From NCBI RefSeq assembly GCF_001742425.1, contig NZ_MJEH01000055.1:83548-147547 (forward strand): 64,000 nucleotides of DNA, read 5' to 3'. A program made the position numbers and the translations under genes. This DNA comes from Bacillus solimangrovi. Its GTDB lineage: Bacteria; Bacillota; Bacilli; Bacillales; Bacillaceae_N. The notes beneath the pieces were generated by a model, which was given only the letters and a program-made list of their open reading frames with translations, was not told the origin of the DNA and ran no database searches. This document shows positions 1-10,102 of this stretch, in pieces (positions within the stretch are counted from its first letter, which is position 1; every line of letters starts with the position of its first letter).

Positions 1-226
1 CTTGTGGTTGGTGCGAACAAGTAGCGATATAGAATGGAATGGACTTTTGAGCACTCAATCTGAACATGTATTACTTACATCAGTAGGAATTGACGTGAAT
101 GTCTACACGATATCATAGACTCAGTTTTCAACTGGTATTAAGTGATTTCTTTCTTTAAGAAATAATTAGGGTGGCACCACGGTCCATTCGTCCCTAGCAA
201 CATTGGGGATGAATGGGCTTTTTTCG
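1..226 (+). promoter_or_regulatory. Tryptophan T-box leader of trpS (5' end missing)
   Basis: The conserved T-box sequence AGGGTGGCACCACGG lies at 168-182. It is followed by a terminator stem (183-193 with 205-216) and a T run. Upstream, the GNUG-type distal loop of stem I (about 1-20) leads to the specifier region GAA-TGG-ACTTTTGAG. The codon TGG at 40-42 is in the specifier position, so uncharged tRNA-Trp should trigger antitermination into trpS. The 5' strand of stem I and the promoter lie left of the window. The family assignment is firm; the specifier reading comes from alignment by eye. Confidence 0.93.
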
Positions 227-267
227 TCTTAATAAGCGAATATTAACAATTAAATTTATTGGAGTGA

Positions 268-1269
<1,002 letters not shown>

Positions 1270-1291
1270 AATCAAATTCTCAAGACATATT

Positions 1292-1319
1292 AAAAGCAGC
1301 CGAAATAACGGCTGCTTTT
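1292..1319. terminator. Bidirectional terminator between trpS and yjbA
   Basis: A perfect inverted repeat (AAAAGCAGCCG / CGGCTGCTTTT, 1292-1302 and 1309-1319) carries an A tract on one side and a T tract on the other. It can end both convergent transcripts and overlaps the last two bases of yjbA. Confidence 0.9.
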
Positions 1320-2064
1320 AATTAACCTTTTGTCCATTTTCAAGCTCCCAAAGTTTTTCAAAAAAAGGTTGACCTTTTATTAATCCTTCACATATTAATT
1401 CATGACGGTTTGTCCAACCAAGTTTCATTTCTTCGTAGAGCTTTCTCCAAATCTGTTCAAATTTCATCACTTGTACTTCATGATATTTCTCTGGATTCCA
1501 CTCTGTATACCAATATCGAATTTGTGCAGGATTTTCTGATGCTTTTATTTGGTCAAGTGCCATGAACAATAACTGCTTTAATTGTCGTTCCTTACGTGTA
1601 AGGCCGTTCATCACAAGTGGTTCAGGAGAAAGAATATGATGCTCTTTCATCATTTCTTCCTTCGAAAATACATATTCTGTGAACGGCTCATTTTCAACCA
1701 TTTCATACACAAGACGTTCCTGCCTCGGAATAAGGCGGCTTTTTCGAATAGGAAGTGTATACCCTATCGTATCAACCGCAAGAATATCGTTCCCATCAGT
1801 TAGTATGAAACAATATTCAAGTTGAATTCGCTCATGGTTTCGCCGTACATAACTTTTCTGAAATACATCATCTAACAAATTTTTAGGTATCTCGGCTAAA
1901 TCATTTTCTATGTAACGAAATAATGGTGTGTTTACTTTCAATAAGGGTGCTTGATCAAGGAGTTCGACGGTATCGGTTTTTCTCCATTCATGGAAAGAAC
2001 AAACATTATAACCGTTCTCTTCGCCTTCAAACCAATTGACCCATACGTCATGCAAATATAACAT
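1318..2064 (-). CDS. yjbA: YjbA family protein (UPF0736)
   Basis: This cytosolic protein of unknown function is about 248 residues long. I recognise it from B. subtilis YjbA by long stretches such as [27 protein letters not shown] and [13 protein letters not shown]. The frame stays open to 2079, but GAGGGG sits seven bases before the ATG at 2064, giving the N-terminus MLYLHDVW, which also matches the family. No catalytic motif or membrane segment is visible. Its place next to trpS is conserved in Bacillus. Confidence 0.92.
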   Translation of the reverse strand: MLYLHDVWVNWFEGEENGYNVCSFHEWRKTDTVELLDQAPLLKVNTPLFRYIENDLAEIPKNLLDDVFQKSYVRRNHERIQLEYCFILTDGNDILAVDTIGYTLPIRKSRLIPRQERLVYEMVENEPFTEYVFSKEEMMKEHHILSPEPLVMNGLTRKERQLKQLLFMALDQIKASENPAQIRYWYTEWNPEKYHEVQVMKFEQIWRKLYEEMKLGWTNRHELICEGLIKGQPFFEKLWELENGQKVN

Positions 2065-2149
2065 GCTCATTCCCCTCACTTCATCAGTATGTATCCTACA
2101 GTATGTCCGCTCTTGAGTAATTTATTCCATGTAAAGAAACGATTACATT

Positions 2150-2371
2150 TTACTGCTTAGATAACGGCCAATATATACTAAGCCATATGAGCAACATACC
2201 GATAGGAAGCAAGGAACACTCCACCCTTTGACTCGTAAATCGAATATACTCCCCTACACCGTGACCGATTGTAAGCATATTCAAATAAATAATTGCACTA
2301 ACTCCACCCGATACTGCAAGTCCAAACCCAATTAAAAAAAAGAATAGCCTAAAAATCATATGCCATCCCAA
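2150..2371 (-). CDS. Small two-helix membrane protein, possibly sporulation-expressed
   Basis: The 73-residue protein has two hydrophobic helices (about residues 6-30 and 54-70) joined by a short polar loop containing FTSQRVEC. I know of no assigned function, although similar small proteins occur beside yjbA/yjaZ in related bacilli. The start is uncertain: either TTG at 2371 (MGWHMIF) or the in-frame ATG at 2359. An AAGGTGGAG at about 2392-2400 is rather far from both. A sigma-E-like promoter lies upstream, which would place expression in the mother cell; this is inference. Confidence 0.72.
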   Translation of the reverse strand: MGWHMIFRLFFFLIGFGLAVSGGVSAIIYLNMLTIGHGVGEYIRFTSQRVECSLLPIGMLLIWLSIYWPLSKQ

Positions 2372-2432
2372 ATCTTATATCTAATATCTTGCTCCACCTT
2401 TTCATTCCATCACCGCTTGTCCTTTTTCTATC

Positions 2433-2458
2433 ATTGTATGCGGAGTATAAGTGAATAT
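2433..2458 (-). promoter_or_regulatory. Candidate sigma-E promoter
   Basis: On the minus strand TCATATT, a 13-base spacer and CATACAAT match the sigma-E consensus (KMATATT, 13-15, CATACAnT). It points at the small membrane protein gene starting at 2371. This is a consensus match by eye only. Confidence 0.5.
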
Positions 2459-2564
2459 GATTAACAGATGAAGCATACCTTTATCGTTGGGTGACAAGAA
2501 CAATAATTGACTTGCCACCACTTAATGAATTCATTTAATAAGAAGTCACGATGAAAGTGGACTA

Positions 2565-3371
2565 CTATTCCCAGCCGATTTGTTCTAAAAACTTCTTTTT
2601 TGGAATGTTAGGTAAATCTTTTGCTTGTGTGTGATGTTTGTCTACATAGTTCTTAACGATCTGAAACCCAAGAAAATATCCTAGCCATTTTGGAACCCCT
2701 TTTCCTCCATATAAAAGATTTCGAGTAGACGGATTATAACGTTCTTTTTCATATCCTTTTATATATTTATTCCATAATTGTTCACTATCTTTCTCTTTAT
2801 ATAATGAGGTCCACGGTGCTAGTGCTTGTTTTCCGAAACGTTCTAACACTGCACATTCTGCCATACCTTCCATTAACATTACGTCTGTCACTGTTTCTGG
2901 GTTACCTTTTTTCTTTATATAAAACGTATGATGGTATTCATGAGTTAGTAATGATTTTATTTCAGTTTCATCGTTACGTGAACTAACGAATAGGAAGACT
3001 GCTTTTGAATATGAAAGACCACTTTTACCCTTAAAAAATTGTTGAATTAAGCGAATATTATGATCAGAGGGGAATATATACACTTGAACACTTGGTCCCT
3101 GCCACTCTTTTTTTAGTTTTTCATAATCAGTATGAATGATGGACCAATAATCTTTTTTTATTAGTTCACTAACTTCACTTTGAACATTTGTCCGATGTGT
3201 GAACATTCCATGATGATTTAGATGGCGTTGAATTTCAATATGGCTCGCATCTGTGAAAAGATCATCAATTGGCTCAATGATTTTATCTAAATAAAGTTGT
3301 TTACGATTGAATGTTTGACGCCATCTTTTGACATATTCTTGCAACCATTTATCAGTTCGCTGGACGGACAT
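2565..3371 (-). CDS. yjaZ: YjaZ-like predicted zinc metallopeptidase (DUF2268)
   Basis: The predicted cytosolic protein has about 268 residues and carries HEYHH (an HExxH zinc motif) in its middle. A downstream EGMAE offers a glutamate that could be the third ligand, as in gluzincin-like DUF2268 proteins. No signal peptide is seen. The start at ATG 3371 is chosen because AGAGAGGA lies ten bases upstream; an in-frame GTG at 3380 would overlap that site. The substrate is unknown. Position next to yjbA and fabF matches B. subtilis, but the app peptide transporter genes that separate them there are absent. Confidence 0.88.
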   Translation of the reverse strand: MSVQRTDKWLQEYVKRWRQTFNRKQLYLDKIIEPIDDLFTDASHIEIQRHLNHHGMFTHRTNVQSEVSELIKKDYWSIIHTDYEKLKKEWQGPSVQVYIFPSDHNIRLIQQFFKGKSGLSYSKAVFLFVSSRNDETEIKSLLTHEYHHTFYIKKKGNPETVTDVMLMEGMAECAVLERFGKQALAPWTSLYKEKDSEQLWNKYIKGYEKERYNPSTRNLLYGGKGVPKWLGYFLGFQIVKNYVDKHHTQAKDLPNIPKKKFLEQIGWE

Positions 3372-3419
3372 CTGCTTCACATCCTCTCTTAACGACTAAT
3401 TTATGTTAAAATATAAGAA

Positions 3420-3451
3420 AAGGTGTGCCCAATCAAATGTGGGAACGCCTT
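3420..3451. other. Imperfect hairpin upstream of the LCP gene
   Basis: The arms AAGGTGTGCCC and GGGAACGCCTT (3420-3430 and 3441-3451) pair over about 10 of 11 positions with a 10-base loop. It lies between divergent yjaZ and the LCP gene, probably in the LCP 5' leader. There is no T tract, so its role is unknown. Confidence 0.4.
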
Positions 3452-3597
3452 AAGATTACTATTAAACTACTAAACAAGCATTATGTTCATTCGTGACGGT
3501 TCGACAAGTAATATTGAATTTTTCTAAAAAACTCTTTACGAATACATAATTTGGCGGTAAATTAGTGTTTGGACTATTAGAAAGGGTGAAACATAGG

Positions 3598-4608
3598 ATG
3601 GCATCAACAAGAATTGTTCGCCGTAAGAAACGGAAGAACAAGAAAAAGTTCCGCTTACTCCTCTTTTTTATATTATTTTTTGGTACAGCAATTGGCTACA
3701 GTGCTTACGAATTTAATGTAGGAGCTAGAGGCAATGATGATGATATTAATTCAGAGGTCCCAGAAGTAGAAGAACCTGAATTCAAAGGTTCCGAAAACGA
3801 ATTCGGTAAGACAAACATATTACTACTAGGTACTGATACTACGTCAGCTAAAGGCGGTCGTACAGATACAATAATGATTGCACAATACGATCCTGAAAAT
3901 GGAACAGCAAAGCTTGCATCAATTATGCGAGATAGCTACGTATCCATTCCAGGTTATGGTTATAACAAAATGAATACGGCGTATGTATTTGGTGGAGCTG
4001 AACTCGTTCGACAAACGATTAAAGAAAACTTTAATATTGATGTACAATATTACGCTCTTGTAAACTTTGATGGATTTACAGAAATTGTTGATGAATTGGC
4101 TCCTAAAGGTATCGATATTGATGTTGAAAAATCAATGAACTACGTTGACAGAGCAGGTGGACTATACATTGACTTACAAGAAGGACAACAAAAATTAGAT
4201 GGAGAGCAATTACTTCATTACGCTCGCTTCCGCCACGATTCAGAAAGTGATTTCGGTCGTGTCCGTCGTCAACAACAAGTGATTGAAGCTGTTAAGGATG
4301 AACTTATTAGTGTTAAAGGTGTATTAAAACTTCCTAGAATGCTAGGTATGATTCAACCGTACTTAAAAACTGATATTTCTGAAGTTGAAATGCTCGGTTT
4401 AGGTAAAGACTTTCTCTTAAATACGCCTGATAATATTGAAACGTTACGTATCCCTATTGATGGAACATATTCGAATTCATATTATGAACATGCTGGTTCA
4501 GTTCTCGCACTTGATGAATCAGAAAATCGCCAAGCACTTGACGAATTTTTCAACAGTGATAACACACAAACAGCTATCAATGATGCAGAAGACGAACCGA
4601 ATAGTTAA
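3598..4608 (+). CDS. LytR-CpsA-Psr (LCP) family cell-wall glycopolymer ligase
   Basis: This membrane-anchored enzyme probably transfers teichoic acid or another anionic polymer from its lipid carrier to peptidoglycan. A basic N-terminus (RRKKRKNKKKFR) is followed by one transmembrane helix and an acidic linker. The LCP catalytic domain shows NILLLGTD, GGRTDTIM, IMRDSYVSIPGYG and the Arg-rich HYARFRHD...DFGRVRRQQQ that binds the pyrophosphate in TagTUV proteins. ATG 3598 has AAAGGGTG at a good distance; an in-frame GTG at 3565 would add 11 residues. Which polymer it attaches cannot be told. Confidence 0.93.
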   Translation: MASTRIVRRKKRKNKKKFRLLLFFILFFGTAIGYSAYEFNVGARGNDDDINSEVPEVEEPEFKGSENEFGKTNILLLGTDTTSAKGGRTDTIMIAQYDPENGTAKLASIMRDSYVSIPGYGYNKMNTAYVFGGAELVRQTIKENFNIDVQYYALVNFDGFTEIVDELAPKGIDIDVEKSMNYVDRAGGLYIDLQEGQQKLDGEQLLHYARFRHDSESDFGRVRRQQQVIEAVKDELISVKGVLKLPRMLGMIQPYLKTDISEVEMLGLGKDFLLNTPDNIETLRIPIDGTYSNSYYEHAGSVLALDESENRQALDEFFNSDNTQTAINDAEDEPNS

Positions 4609-4612
4609 TATG

Positions 4613-4651
4613 AAACCTACGCCTCATATATATTGAAGCGTGGGTTTTTAC
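4613..4651 (+). terminator. Terminator after the LCP gene
   Basis: The stem AAACCTACGC / GCGTGGGTTT (4613-4622, 4638-4647) is followed by a T run. Confidence 0.8.
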
Positions 4652-4717
4652 TTATACTGTTTGTTTAGTTTAAAAAAACATCCCATTCGTTCGTTTGCAC
4701 TAAATATATAATTATAG

Positions 4718-4747
4718 AAAAGCACCTGAACGTATTCAGGTGCTTTT
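4718..4747 (-). terminator. Terminator after fabF
   Basis: A perfect 13-bp inverted repeat (AAAAGCACCTGAA / TTCAGGTGCTTTT) has a T tract on the minus strand just past the fabF stop. It could also act on the plus strand. Confidence 0.9.
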
Positions 4748-4754
4748 CACGACA

Positions 4755-5996
4755 TTACCCATTATATTTTTTAAATACTAGTGTAGCGTTGTGTCCACCA
4801 AAACCAAGTGAGTTGCTTAATACCGCATTAACTTCTTGCTTACGTGCTTCATTTGGTACATAGTCTAAGTCACACTCTGGATCAGGTGTCTCATAATTGA
4901 TAGTCGGTGGCAATACAGAATCTGTAATTGCTTTAACTGAGAAAATAGCTTCAATTCCACCAGCAGCACCGAGTAAGTGACCTGTCATCGATTTAGTTGA
5001 ACTAATTGCAAGTTTGTTCGCATGTTCACCAAATACTTCTTTAATTGCCATCGTTTCAAATTTATCATTATATTCTGTACTTGTACCGTGAGCATTCATA
5101 TAGTCAATTTGTTCAGGCTGTAATCCTGCATCTTCAATTGCTTGTCTCATTGCTCGAACACCACCTTCTCCTCCTGGAGCTGGTGCGGTAATATGGTGTG
5201 CATCTCCAGTAGCACCATATCCAACAATTTCAGCATATATTTTTGCACCACGTTTTTGAGCATGCTCTAATGATTCAAGCACAAGAATTCCAGCGCCTTC
5301 TCCCATTACGAAACCATCACGATTTTTATCAAATGGTCGACTTGCTTTTGTAGGATCGTCACTGAACGAGAGTGCACGTGCTGTACTAAATCCAGCAACA
5401 GCCATTGAAGTAATCGGTGCTTCCGTTCCACCAGTAATCATCACATCAGCGTCACCTCGTTGAATCACTTTAAATGCATCACCAATTGAATTTGCCCCTG
5501 AAGCACATGCAGTTACTGTACAAGAATTAATTCCTTTTGCACCTAACGCAATAGATACTTGGCCAGCAGCCATATCAGGGATCATCATCGGAACGAAGAA
5601 CGGACTTACGCGTCGATATCCTTTCTCCTGAAAGATATTAAACTGCTGTTCGTGTGTTTCCATTCCACCAATGCCTGATCCGATCCAGACACCAGTACGT
5701 GGAGCGATTTCTTCAGTAATTTCTAAATTTGCATCTTTAACAGCTTCAAATGAAGCTGCCATTGCAAATTGTGTGAAACGATCCATCTTACGAGCTTCTT
5801 TTCGATCCATGAATTCAGTTGGATCAAAATCTGTAGCTTCTGCAGCAACTTTTGCAGGGAACTTGTCAGCATCCACTCTCGTAAGCATGCCTATACCTGA
5901 ATCACCATTTAAAATACGTGCCCATGTCGTCTCTACATCGTTTCCGAGGGGTGTCACTGCTCCTAAACCTGTAACTACTACACGTTGTTTTTCCAT
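4755..5996 (-). CDS. fabF: 3-oxoacyl-ACP synthase II
   Basis: FabF condenses malonyl-ACP with acyl-ACP in each elongation round of type II fatty acid synthesis. The 413 residues carry the thiolase-fold triad Cys164 (TACAS), His303 (NAHGTST) and His340 (TGHLLGAAG). GAAGGAGAG precedes the ATG. It is the second gene of a fabH-fabF pair (gap about 90 bases) and should be repressed by FapR through the operator upstream of fabH. Confidence 0.98.
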   Translation of the reverse strand: MEKQRVVVTGLGAVTPLGNDVETTWARILNGDSGIGMLTRVDADKFPAKVAAEATDFDPTEFMDRKEARKMDRFTQFAMAASFEAVKDANLEITEEIAPRTGVWIGSGIGGMETHEQQFNIFQEKGYRRVSPFFVPMMIPDMAAGQVSIALGAKGINSCTVTACASGANSIGDAFKVIQRGDADVMITGGTEAPITSMAVAGFSTARALSFSDDPTKASRPFDKNRDGFVMGEGAGILVLESLEHAQKRGAKIYAEIVGYGATGDAHHITAPAPGGEGGVRAMRQAIEDAGLQPEQIDYMNAHGTSTEYNDKFETMAIKEVFGEHANKLAISSTKSMTGHLLGAAGGIEAIFSVKAITDSVLPPTINYETPDPECDLDYVPNEARKQEVNAVLSNSLGFGGHNATLVFKKYNG

Positions 5997-6087
5997 ATAT
6001 TATGACTCTCCTTCTATTTTAAAATAAATACTATTTTCAATATATATTAGACATTAGAACTACCACTTCAATTAAATAGGTATCCGT

Positions 6088-7020
6088 TTATCTACCCCAA
6101 CGTAATGCAATAGCCCCCCATGTGAGACCACCACCAAAGCCAACCATTACGAGTACGTCATCATCCTTAATCTTTCCATCTTCAATTTCTTCCATAAGGG
6201 CAATAGGTATCGACGCTGAAGAAGTATTTCCATATTTATGGACCGTTTTAGACATTTTCTCAATTGGTAATTCAAGCCGTTGTCTAGACGCTTCCATAAT
6301 ACGAATGTTTGCTTGATGAGGAATTAAGAAATCAACATCTTCTTTCGTTAACCCTGCTTTATCTAATACATTAAGAGCAGATTCACCCATCTGACGCACT
6401 GCAAACTTAAACACTTCTCGGCCATTCATTTTGATAAATTCATCTTGATATAAATGTTGTGTCCCAACACCATCTGCTCCAAGCTCAAATGAAAGAATTC
6501 CTCGACCATCTGATACTGGTCCTATAACCGCAGCTCCTGCTCCATCTCCAAACAACACTGCTGTGTTTCTATCTTCCCAATCTACGATTGATGATAGCTT
6601 TTCAGCGCCAATAACGAGAACATTTTTGTACACACCATTCTGAATAAATTGCTGTGCAGTAATCACACCGTACATGAAACCAGCACATGCAGCACTAAGG
6701 TCCATTGCTGCTGCATTCTTCGCACCTAAGCGCTCCTGTACATAACAAGCGACAGATGGAAAAGGATGATCAGGTGTGACAGTTGCAATGAGAATTAAAT
6801 CAATATCTTTCGCATCTACATTCGCATTTTCCAAAGCTTCTTTTGCAGCATAATAAGACATATCCGATGTCTTGATATCATCATTGGCAATTCGCCTTTC
6901 CTCAATCCCTGTTCGAGAACGAATCCACTCATCTGATGTTTCAACCATTTTTTCCAAATCTTGATTAGTTAAGACTCTTTCAGGTAAATAACGTCCCATT
7001 CCTAAAATACCAACATTCAT
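6088..7020 (-). CDS. fabH: 3-oxoacyl-ACP synthase III (initiation condensing enzyme)
   Basis: FabH condenses an acyl-CoA primer with malonyl-ACP to start fatty acid synthesis; in bacilli it prefers branched primers. The 310-residue protein has the Cys-His-Asn triad at Cys112 (AACAGF), His235 (IPHQAN) and His-partner Asn265 (GNTSSAS). It is the first gene of the fabH-fabF operon. From position it corresponds to B. subtilis fabHA rather than fabHB. Primer specificity cannot be read from the sequence. Confidence 0.98.
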   Translation of the reverse strand: MNVGILGMGRYLPERVLTNQDLEKMVETSDEWIRSRTGIEERRIANDDIKTSDMSYYAAKEALENANVDAKDIDLILIATVTPDHPFPSVACYVQERLGAKNAAAMDLSAACAGFMYGVITAQQFIQNGVYKNVLVIGAEKLSSIVDWEDRNTAVLFGDGAGAAVIGPVSDGRGILSFELGADGVGTQHLYQDEFIKMNGREVFKFAVRQMGESALNVLDKAGLTKEDVDFLIPHQANIRIMEASRQRLELPIEKMSKTVHKYGNTSSASIPIALMEEIEDGKIKDDDVLVMVGFGGGLTWGAIALRWGR

Positions 7021-7113
7021 AGGAACATCTCCTTTTCAAAATAAAGATTCACTTAATATAAGTGAACGATATCAATACTACAACATATAAAAAACATATT
7101 ATTTTTAGAAGTA

Positions 7114-7162
7114 ATTATTATGACTTGGTACTAATTTTATATGAAATTACTTTATGAATCAA
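7114..7162 (-). promoter_or_regulatory. fabH-fabF promoter with FapR operator
   Basis: On the minus strand, -35 TTGATT (7157-7162), a 17-base spacer and -10 TAAAAT (7134-7139) form a good sigma-A promoter. Overlapping the -10 is ATTAGTACC-AAG-TCATAATAAT (7114-7135), an almost exact match to the FapR consensus with arms around ATTAGTACC. FapR is released by malonyl-CoA, so fab genes should be induced when malonyl-CoA rises. Confidence 0.9.
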
Positions 7163-7202
7163 GAAACTCATCTTCTCGGATGAACAAATTTTTAAAAAAA
7201 TA

Positions 7203-7234
7203 TAAAAAAAACAGAAAAGGATTCATCCCTTTCT
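7203..7234 (-). terminator. Terminator after comZ
   Basis: The minus-strand stem CAGAAAGGGAT / ATCCTTTTCTG (7212-7234) is followed by a run of eight T residues. Confidence 0.85.
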
Positions 7235-7246
7235 GCTAAAAAATCT

Positions 7247-7438
7247 TTACTCTTTTTCCTTAAGAGCGTCTTCATGTCCGAGTTCATAAGCATCGCTCAT
7301 AACTTTCATTAACACTTCAAGCATCGGTTGAATATTGTCCATACTAACTTCGACACCACTTTGTTCAAGCATGCCTTTTGCTTCAGGTAAGTAATTCATT
7401 GCGATCTGCATAAATTTCATATTTCGTTCTTGATTCAA
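7247..7438 (-). CDS. comZ: ComZ competence protein
   Basis: The protein has 63 residues, the same length as B. subtilis ComZ, and shares KFMQIAMNYLPEAKGMLE and DAYELG. ComZ acts on competence, with negative effects on comG expression reported in B. subtilis. The GTG at 7447 lies inside the GGGGTG ribosome binding site, so the TTG at 7438, six bases after it, is the better start. It follows med as in B. subtilis and has its own terminator. Confidence 0.87.
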   Translation of the reverse strand: MNQERNMKFMQIAMNYLPEAKGMLEQSGVEVSMDNIQPMLEVLMKVMSDAYELGHEDALKEKE

Positions 7439-7512
7439 TTCGTTCACCCCATCTATAATGTTTAGATTCTTAAAATACTACTATTCCAATTATAAAATCA
7501 AGATGTTAATCC

Positions 7513-8478
7513 TCATTCATTAGGTAATTGCTGCATTAATTTATAATGTTCTATCATGTCTTTTAACTTTAATTGATAGTCCTCTGGCACTTCAGGGCTA
7601 AACTGTCCCATAGAAATAGCACCATCTTGGAAATCCACAAGTATTACGCCTGATTCAAGCTTTTCAGTCATATATTTCTCGGCAACATCCTTATACACAT
7701 AACTGACATGCTGAATTGTACTCGTTAATACAGTTGCTTCCCCTAGATCAGATTGCTCAGAAATAAATCCAATCGCATATAAACCTTGATCCTTTACTTT
7801 ATTAATAATAGGTATATTAAACATATCCCCTGCTGGATAAAATACGTCAGCACGTTCCTTTATTAATTCATCTAAATAATAAATAGCTTCATCTGTACCT
7901 GCCCAATCATATGTATAATCTATAGATACTTTTATATCAGGTTTCTCATACTTAGCCCCAGCTACAAAACCTTGGATTTCTGGCTGCCACTCAAATGCAG
8001 CAATTACTCCAATATGATTTGTTTTCGACATCTTTGCAGCCACCATGCCCCCAAAGAAACCCATCGCATGTGAATTAAACTTAATGCTTACCACATTATC
8101 AGCTGTCTCATCACCATTAAAGTAGACAAATTGTATATCTGGGTACTTATCCTGAAAGGCAATAAAAATTGGACCGTACTCAATTCCATGACCAAAAACG
8201 AGCGATACACCCTTCTCCTGAAATTCTTTAATAGCTTTTTCTGCCATTGCTATCGTTTTGATATTCTCTTTATAATATACATCAACACCTAAATCAGATT
8301 GTATTTTCAACAATCCTTTATAACCTTTATCTCCCCATACAGGTTCGTTAATGGTTTCAGGAACGAGCATTCCCACTTTAACACTATTAGAATTTATAGA
8401 TTCAGATGAGCAACCTACTAGAAGAAGCATAAAACTTATCCCAGTAATTATACTCAGCAATATCGTTTTCATCGCCAC
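7513..8478 (-). CDS. med: Med: BMP-family substrate-binding lipoprotein, competence regulator
   Basis: An N-terminal signal ends in the lipobox LLVGC, so the protein should be a lipoprotein on the outer face of the membrane. The rest is a periplasmic-binding fold of the BMP/PnrA type (KVGMLVPETINEPVWGDKGYKGL). In B. subtilis Med raises comK expression and lies upstream of comZ, as here. GAGGGGG is eight bases before GTG 8478, the preferred start; the ATG at 8472 is an alternative. No ABC permease genes adjoin it. Confidence 0.9.
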   Translation of the reverse strand: MAMKTILLSIITGISFMLLLVGCSSESINSNSVKVGMLVPETINEPVWGDKGYKGLLKIQSDLGVDVYYKENIKTIAMAEKAIKEFQEKGVSLVFGHGIEYGPIFIAFQDKYPDIQFVYFNGDETADNVVSIKFNSHAMGFFGGMVAAKMSKTNHIGVIAAFEWQPEIQGFVAGAKYEKPDIKVSIDYTYDWAGTDEAIYYLDELIKERADVFYPAGDMFNIPIINKVKDQGLYAIGFISEQSDLGEATVLTSTIQHVSYVYKDVAEKYMTEKLESGVILVDFQDGAISMGQFSPEVPEDYQLKLKDMIEHYKLMQQLPNE

Positions 8479-8771
8479 ATATCGTTCCCCCTCATGTCTA
8501 TTGCTTCTTGCATCGACAAACACTCACCTTATTAATCTTATCTGCAAACAAGGTATTTAGCACGAATTGGCAGTAAATAGACTCATAACCTTTAAATGAT
8601 ATTTTACCTTGATTATATTTCGATTAAAAGTAAGAAAAAGGAATACATATTATAATACTATCGTTTCTACTTGAAAATATATGCGACTTTTCGTAAATGA
8701 TGAATATATGTACTTTATTAAATACTAGTTTTCAACTCTCATATAATCGTATAAATCACAAATCATTTGAT
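8479..8771. other. Non-coding stretch upstream of med
   Basis: No ORF with a ribosome binding site is seen. On the minus strand two TATAAT hexamers (complement of the segments near 8618 and 8652) could serve med promoters, but neither has a clear -35 box. Confidence 0.4.
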
Positions 8772-8803
8772 AAAAAAACTCCCTTCTAAAAAATAGATGG
8801 GAG
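8772..8803 (-). terminator. Terminator after the YjaU-like gene
   Basis: The minus-strand stem CTCCCATCT / AGAAGGGAG (one mismatch) is followed by seven T residues. Confidence 0.85.
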
Positions 8804-8804
8804 C

Positions 8805-9542
8805 CTATAATTCATGTTCATTACTCTCAAAAAATCGAATTAGAGCATCACTAACTGCAAAGCGTTTCTCAAACATGTGTAATGATAACATGATAGGATG
8901 ACCTAATGCCTTTCGATGTGCTTCGTAAACACGACTATGTTGACGAACAGGATAATTAGTACGATTCGTAGCATGCCATATCTTTAATGGAACTGTATTC
9001 TGATACGTCTTTAAATCAAACAAATCAATTACACTTGAAAAATCTTCACCTTCTGTAAGAGCATAACCTTCTTTTATTTCAGTAATGATTCGCTTATAGA
9101 ACACACGGTTTTCTTTTTCATTTTGCAAATAATTTTTCAGGTCAATTAAAGGACTTAAGAAAGCAGCGCTTCTTATCGTTTCAGGCGTTCTTTCCATTAA
9201 CTTCATTGCTGGTAGTGCACCCATTCCTTCTGCTAACAAATGAATCCTCGAATTTAAAATAACCGTTCTCATCATATACGCGTTTAAGCGACGCAAATAT
9301 TCAAACGTTTTATCACTACCCCAGTGCCTACCATATAAATTTGAATAAAATACAGTATAACCTTGCTCACAAAGTAATTCGATTAAACGAAAACGCTCTA
9401 AATTTTGTATCCATAAACTCGTTTCCTCGTCCACATAATGATTAACATCTCCGATAATAAGAATGGCAAATCCATTAGGTTTTTCTGGGAAATGGACTAC
9501 ATTCCACTGATCACCAAAAGAAAAAAATTTTGTCGCTTCCAT
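8805..9542 (-). CDS. YjaU-like alpha/beta hydrolase fold protein lacking the nucleophile serine
   Basis: The 245-residue cytosolic protein has an alpha/beta hydrolase pattern: an early strand FAILIIGDVNH, then VFYSNLYGR, and a nucleophile-elbow strand IHLLAEGMGAL. The elbow reads A104-E-G106-M-G108, where a Ser would be expected at 106, so ordinary Ser hydrolase chemistry is unlikely. Its place upstream of med matches B. subtilis yjaU; the neighbouring yjaV is missing here. AGAGGGG is eight bases before ATG 9542. Function is unknown. Confidence 0.75.
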   Translation of the reverse strand: MEATKFFSFGDQWNVVHFPEKPNGFAILIIGDVNHYVDEETSLWIQNLERFRLIELLCEQGYTVFYSNLYGRHWGSDKTFEYLRRLNAYMMRTVILNSRIHLLAEGMGALPAMKLMERTPETIRSAAFLSPLIDLKNYLQNEKENRVFYKRIITEIKEGYALTEGEDFSSVIDLFDLKTYQNTVPLKIWHATNRTNYPVRQHSRVYEAHRKALGHPIMLSLHMFEKRFAVSDALIRFFESNEHEL

Positions 9543-9691
9543 TATAATTTCCCCTCTGTCTTTCAACAACGCTCATATAATCCCTACTCCTGTATTCATG
9601 TTAACTACAGTTATGCGTTGCTGAACTTATATACAATAACTTTCTATTAATATATGTTCGTTACACGAAAGAGCAAGGGGGTATGCCTAAT

Positions 9692-9826
9692 TTATCCATC
9701 ACTAAGCTGTGAAATTGGCGATTCTAATTCTTTAAGTAACGTTTCAATCGTTTGCTGGCCGAAATCTGTCAGATTTGCCTCATCTTGTTCAAGTAACGCC
9801 TTCAATTCTTCCCATTTTTCATTCAT
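9692..9826 (-). CDS. Small acidic protein of 44 residues, unknown function
   Basis: The ATG at 9826 is preceded by a strong AAAGGGGG site at seven bases. The product begins MNEKWEELKALLEQDEANL and is acidic and helical in character, with no membrane segment. It is co-directional with the YjaU-like gene about 150 bases downstream and divergent from yjzD. I do not recognise a family. The ribosome binding site and codon use support a real gene. Confidence 0.65.
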   Translation of the reverse strand: MNEKWEELKALLEQDEANLTDFGQQTIETLLKELESPISQLSDG

Positions 9827-10102
9827 GCTGTATCCCCCTTTCACAAAATTACTATTAATTAATATTGTTACTAAAATTTATGAATTCCATACAAAACAAA
9901 TGTTAAATCATTCATCTATTAACTGTTACAGTTGAAAATACGTTACTTAAATAGTATGCTTTAATTAAGTAAGCGTTTACATTATAATATTCTTCTATAT
10001 CTACTTTCTTCCTTGTTAAATTATTTGAATTTTTATTTCTAATTTAAAAACGCTTGTGGTATGATAATCTTAAAAAGTGGTATTAATTGAGGTGAAGAGA
10101 CG

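Noticed and set aside
2384..2440. Short frames MKRWSKILD... and MEQDIRYKI... in the leader of the small membrane protein
   Set aside because: Not supported as genes on their own; only noted as possible coupling elements.
9654..9935. 93-residue plus-strand ORF
   Set aside because: It is antisense to the 44-residue minus-strand ORF, has no ribosome binding site and has an implausible Ser/Cys-rich product.
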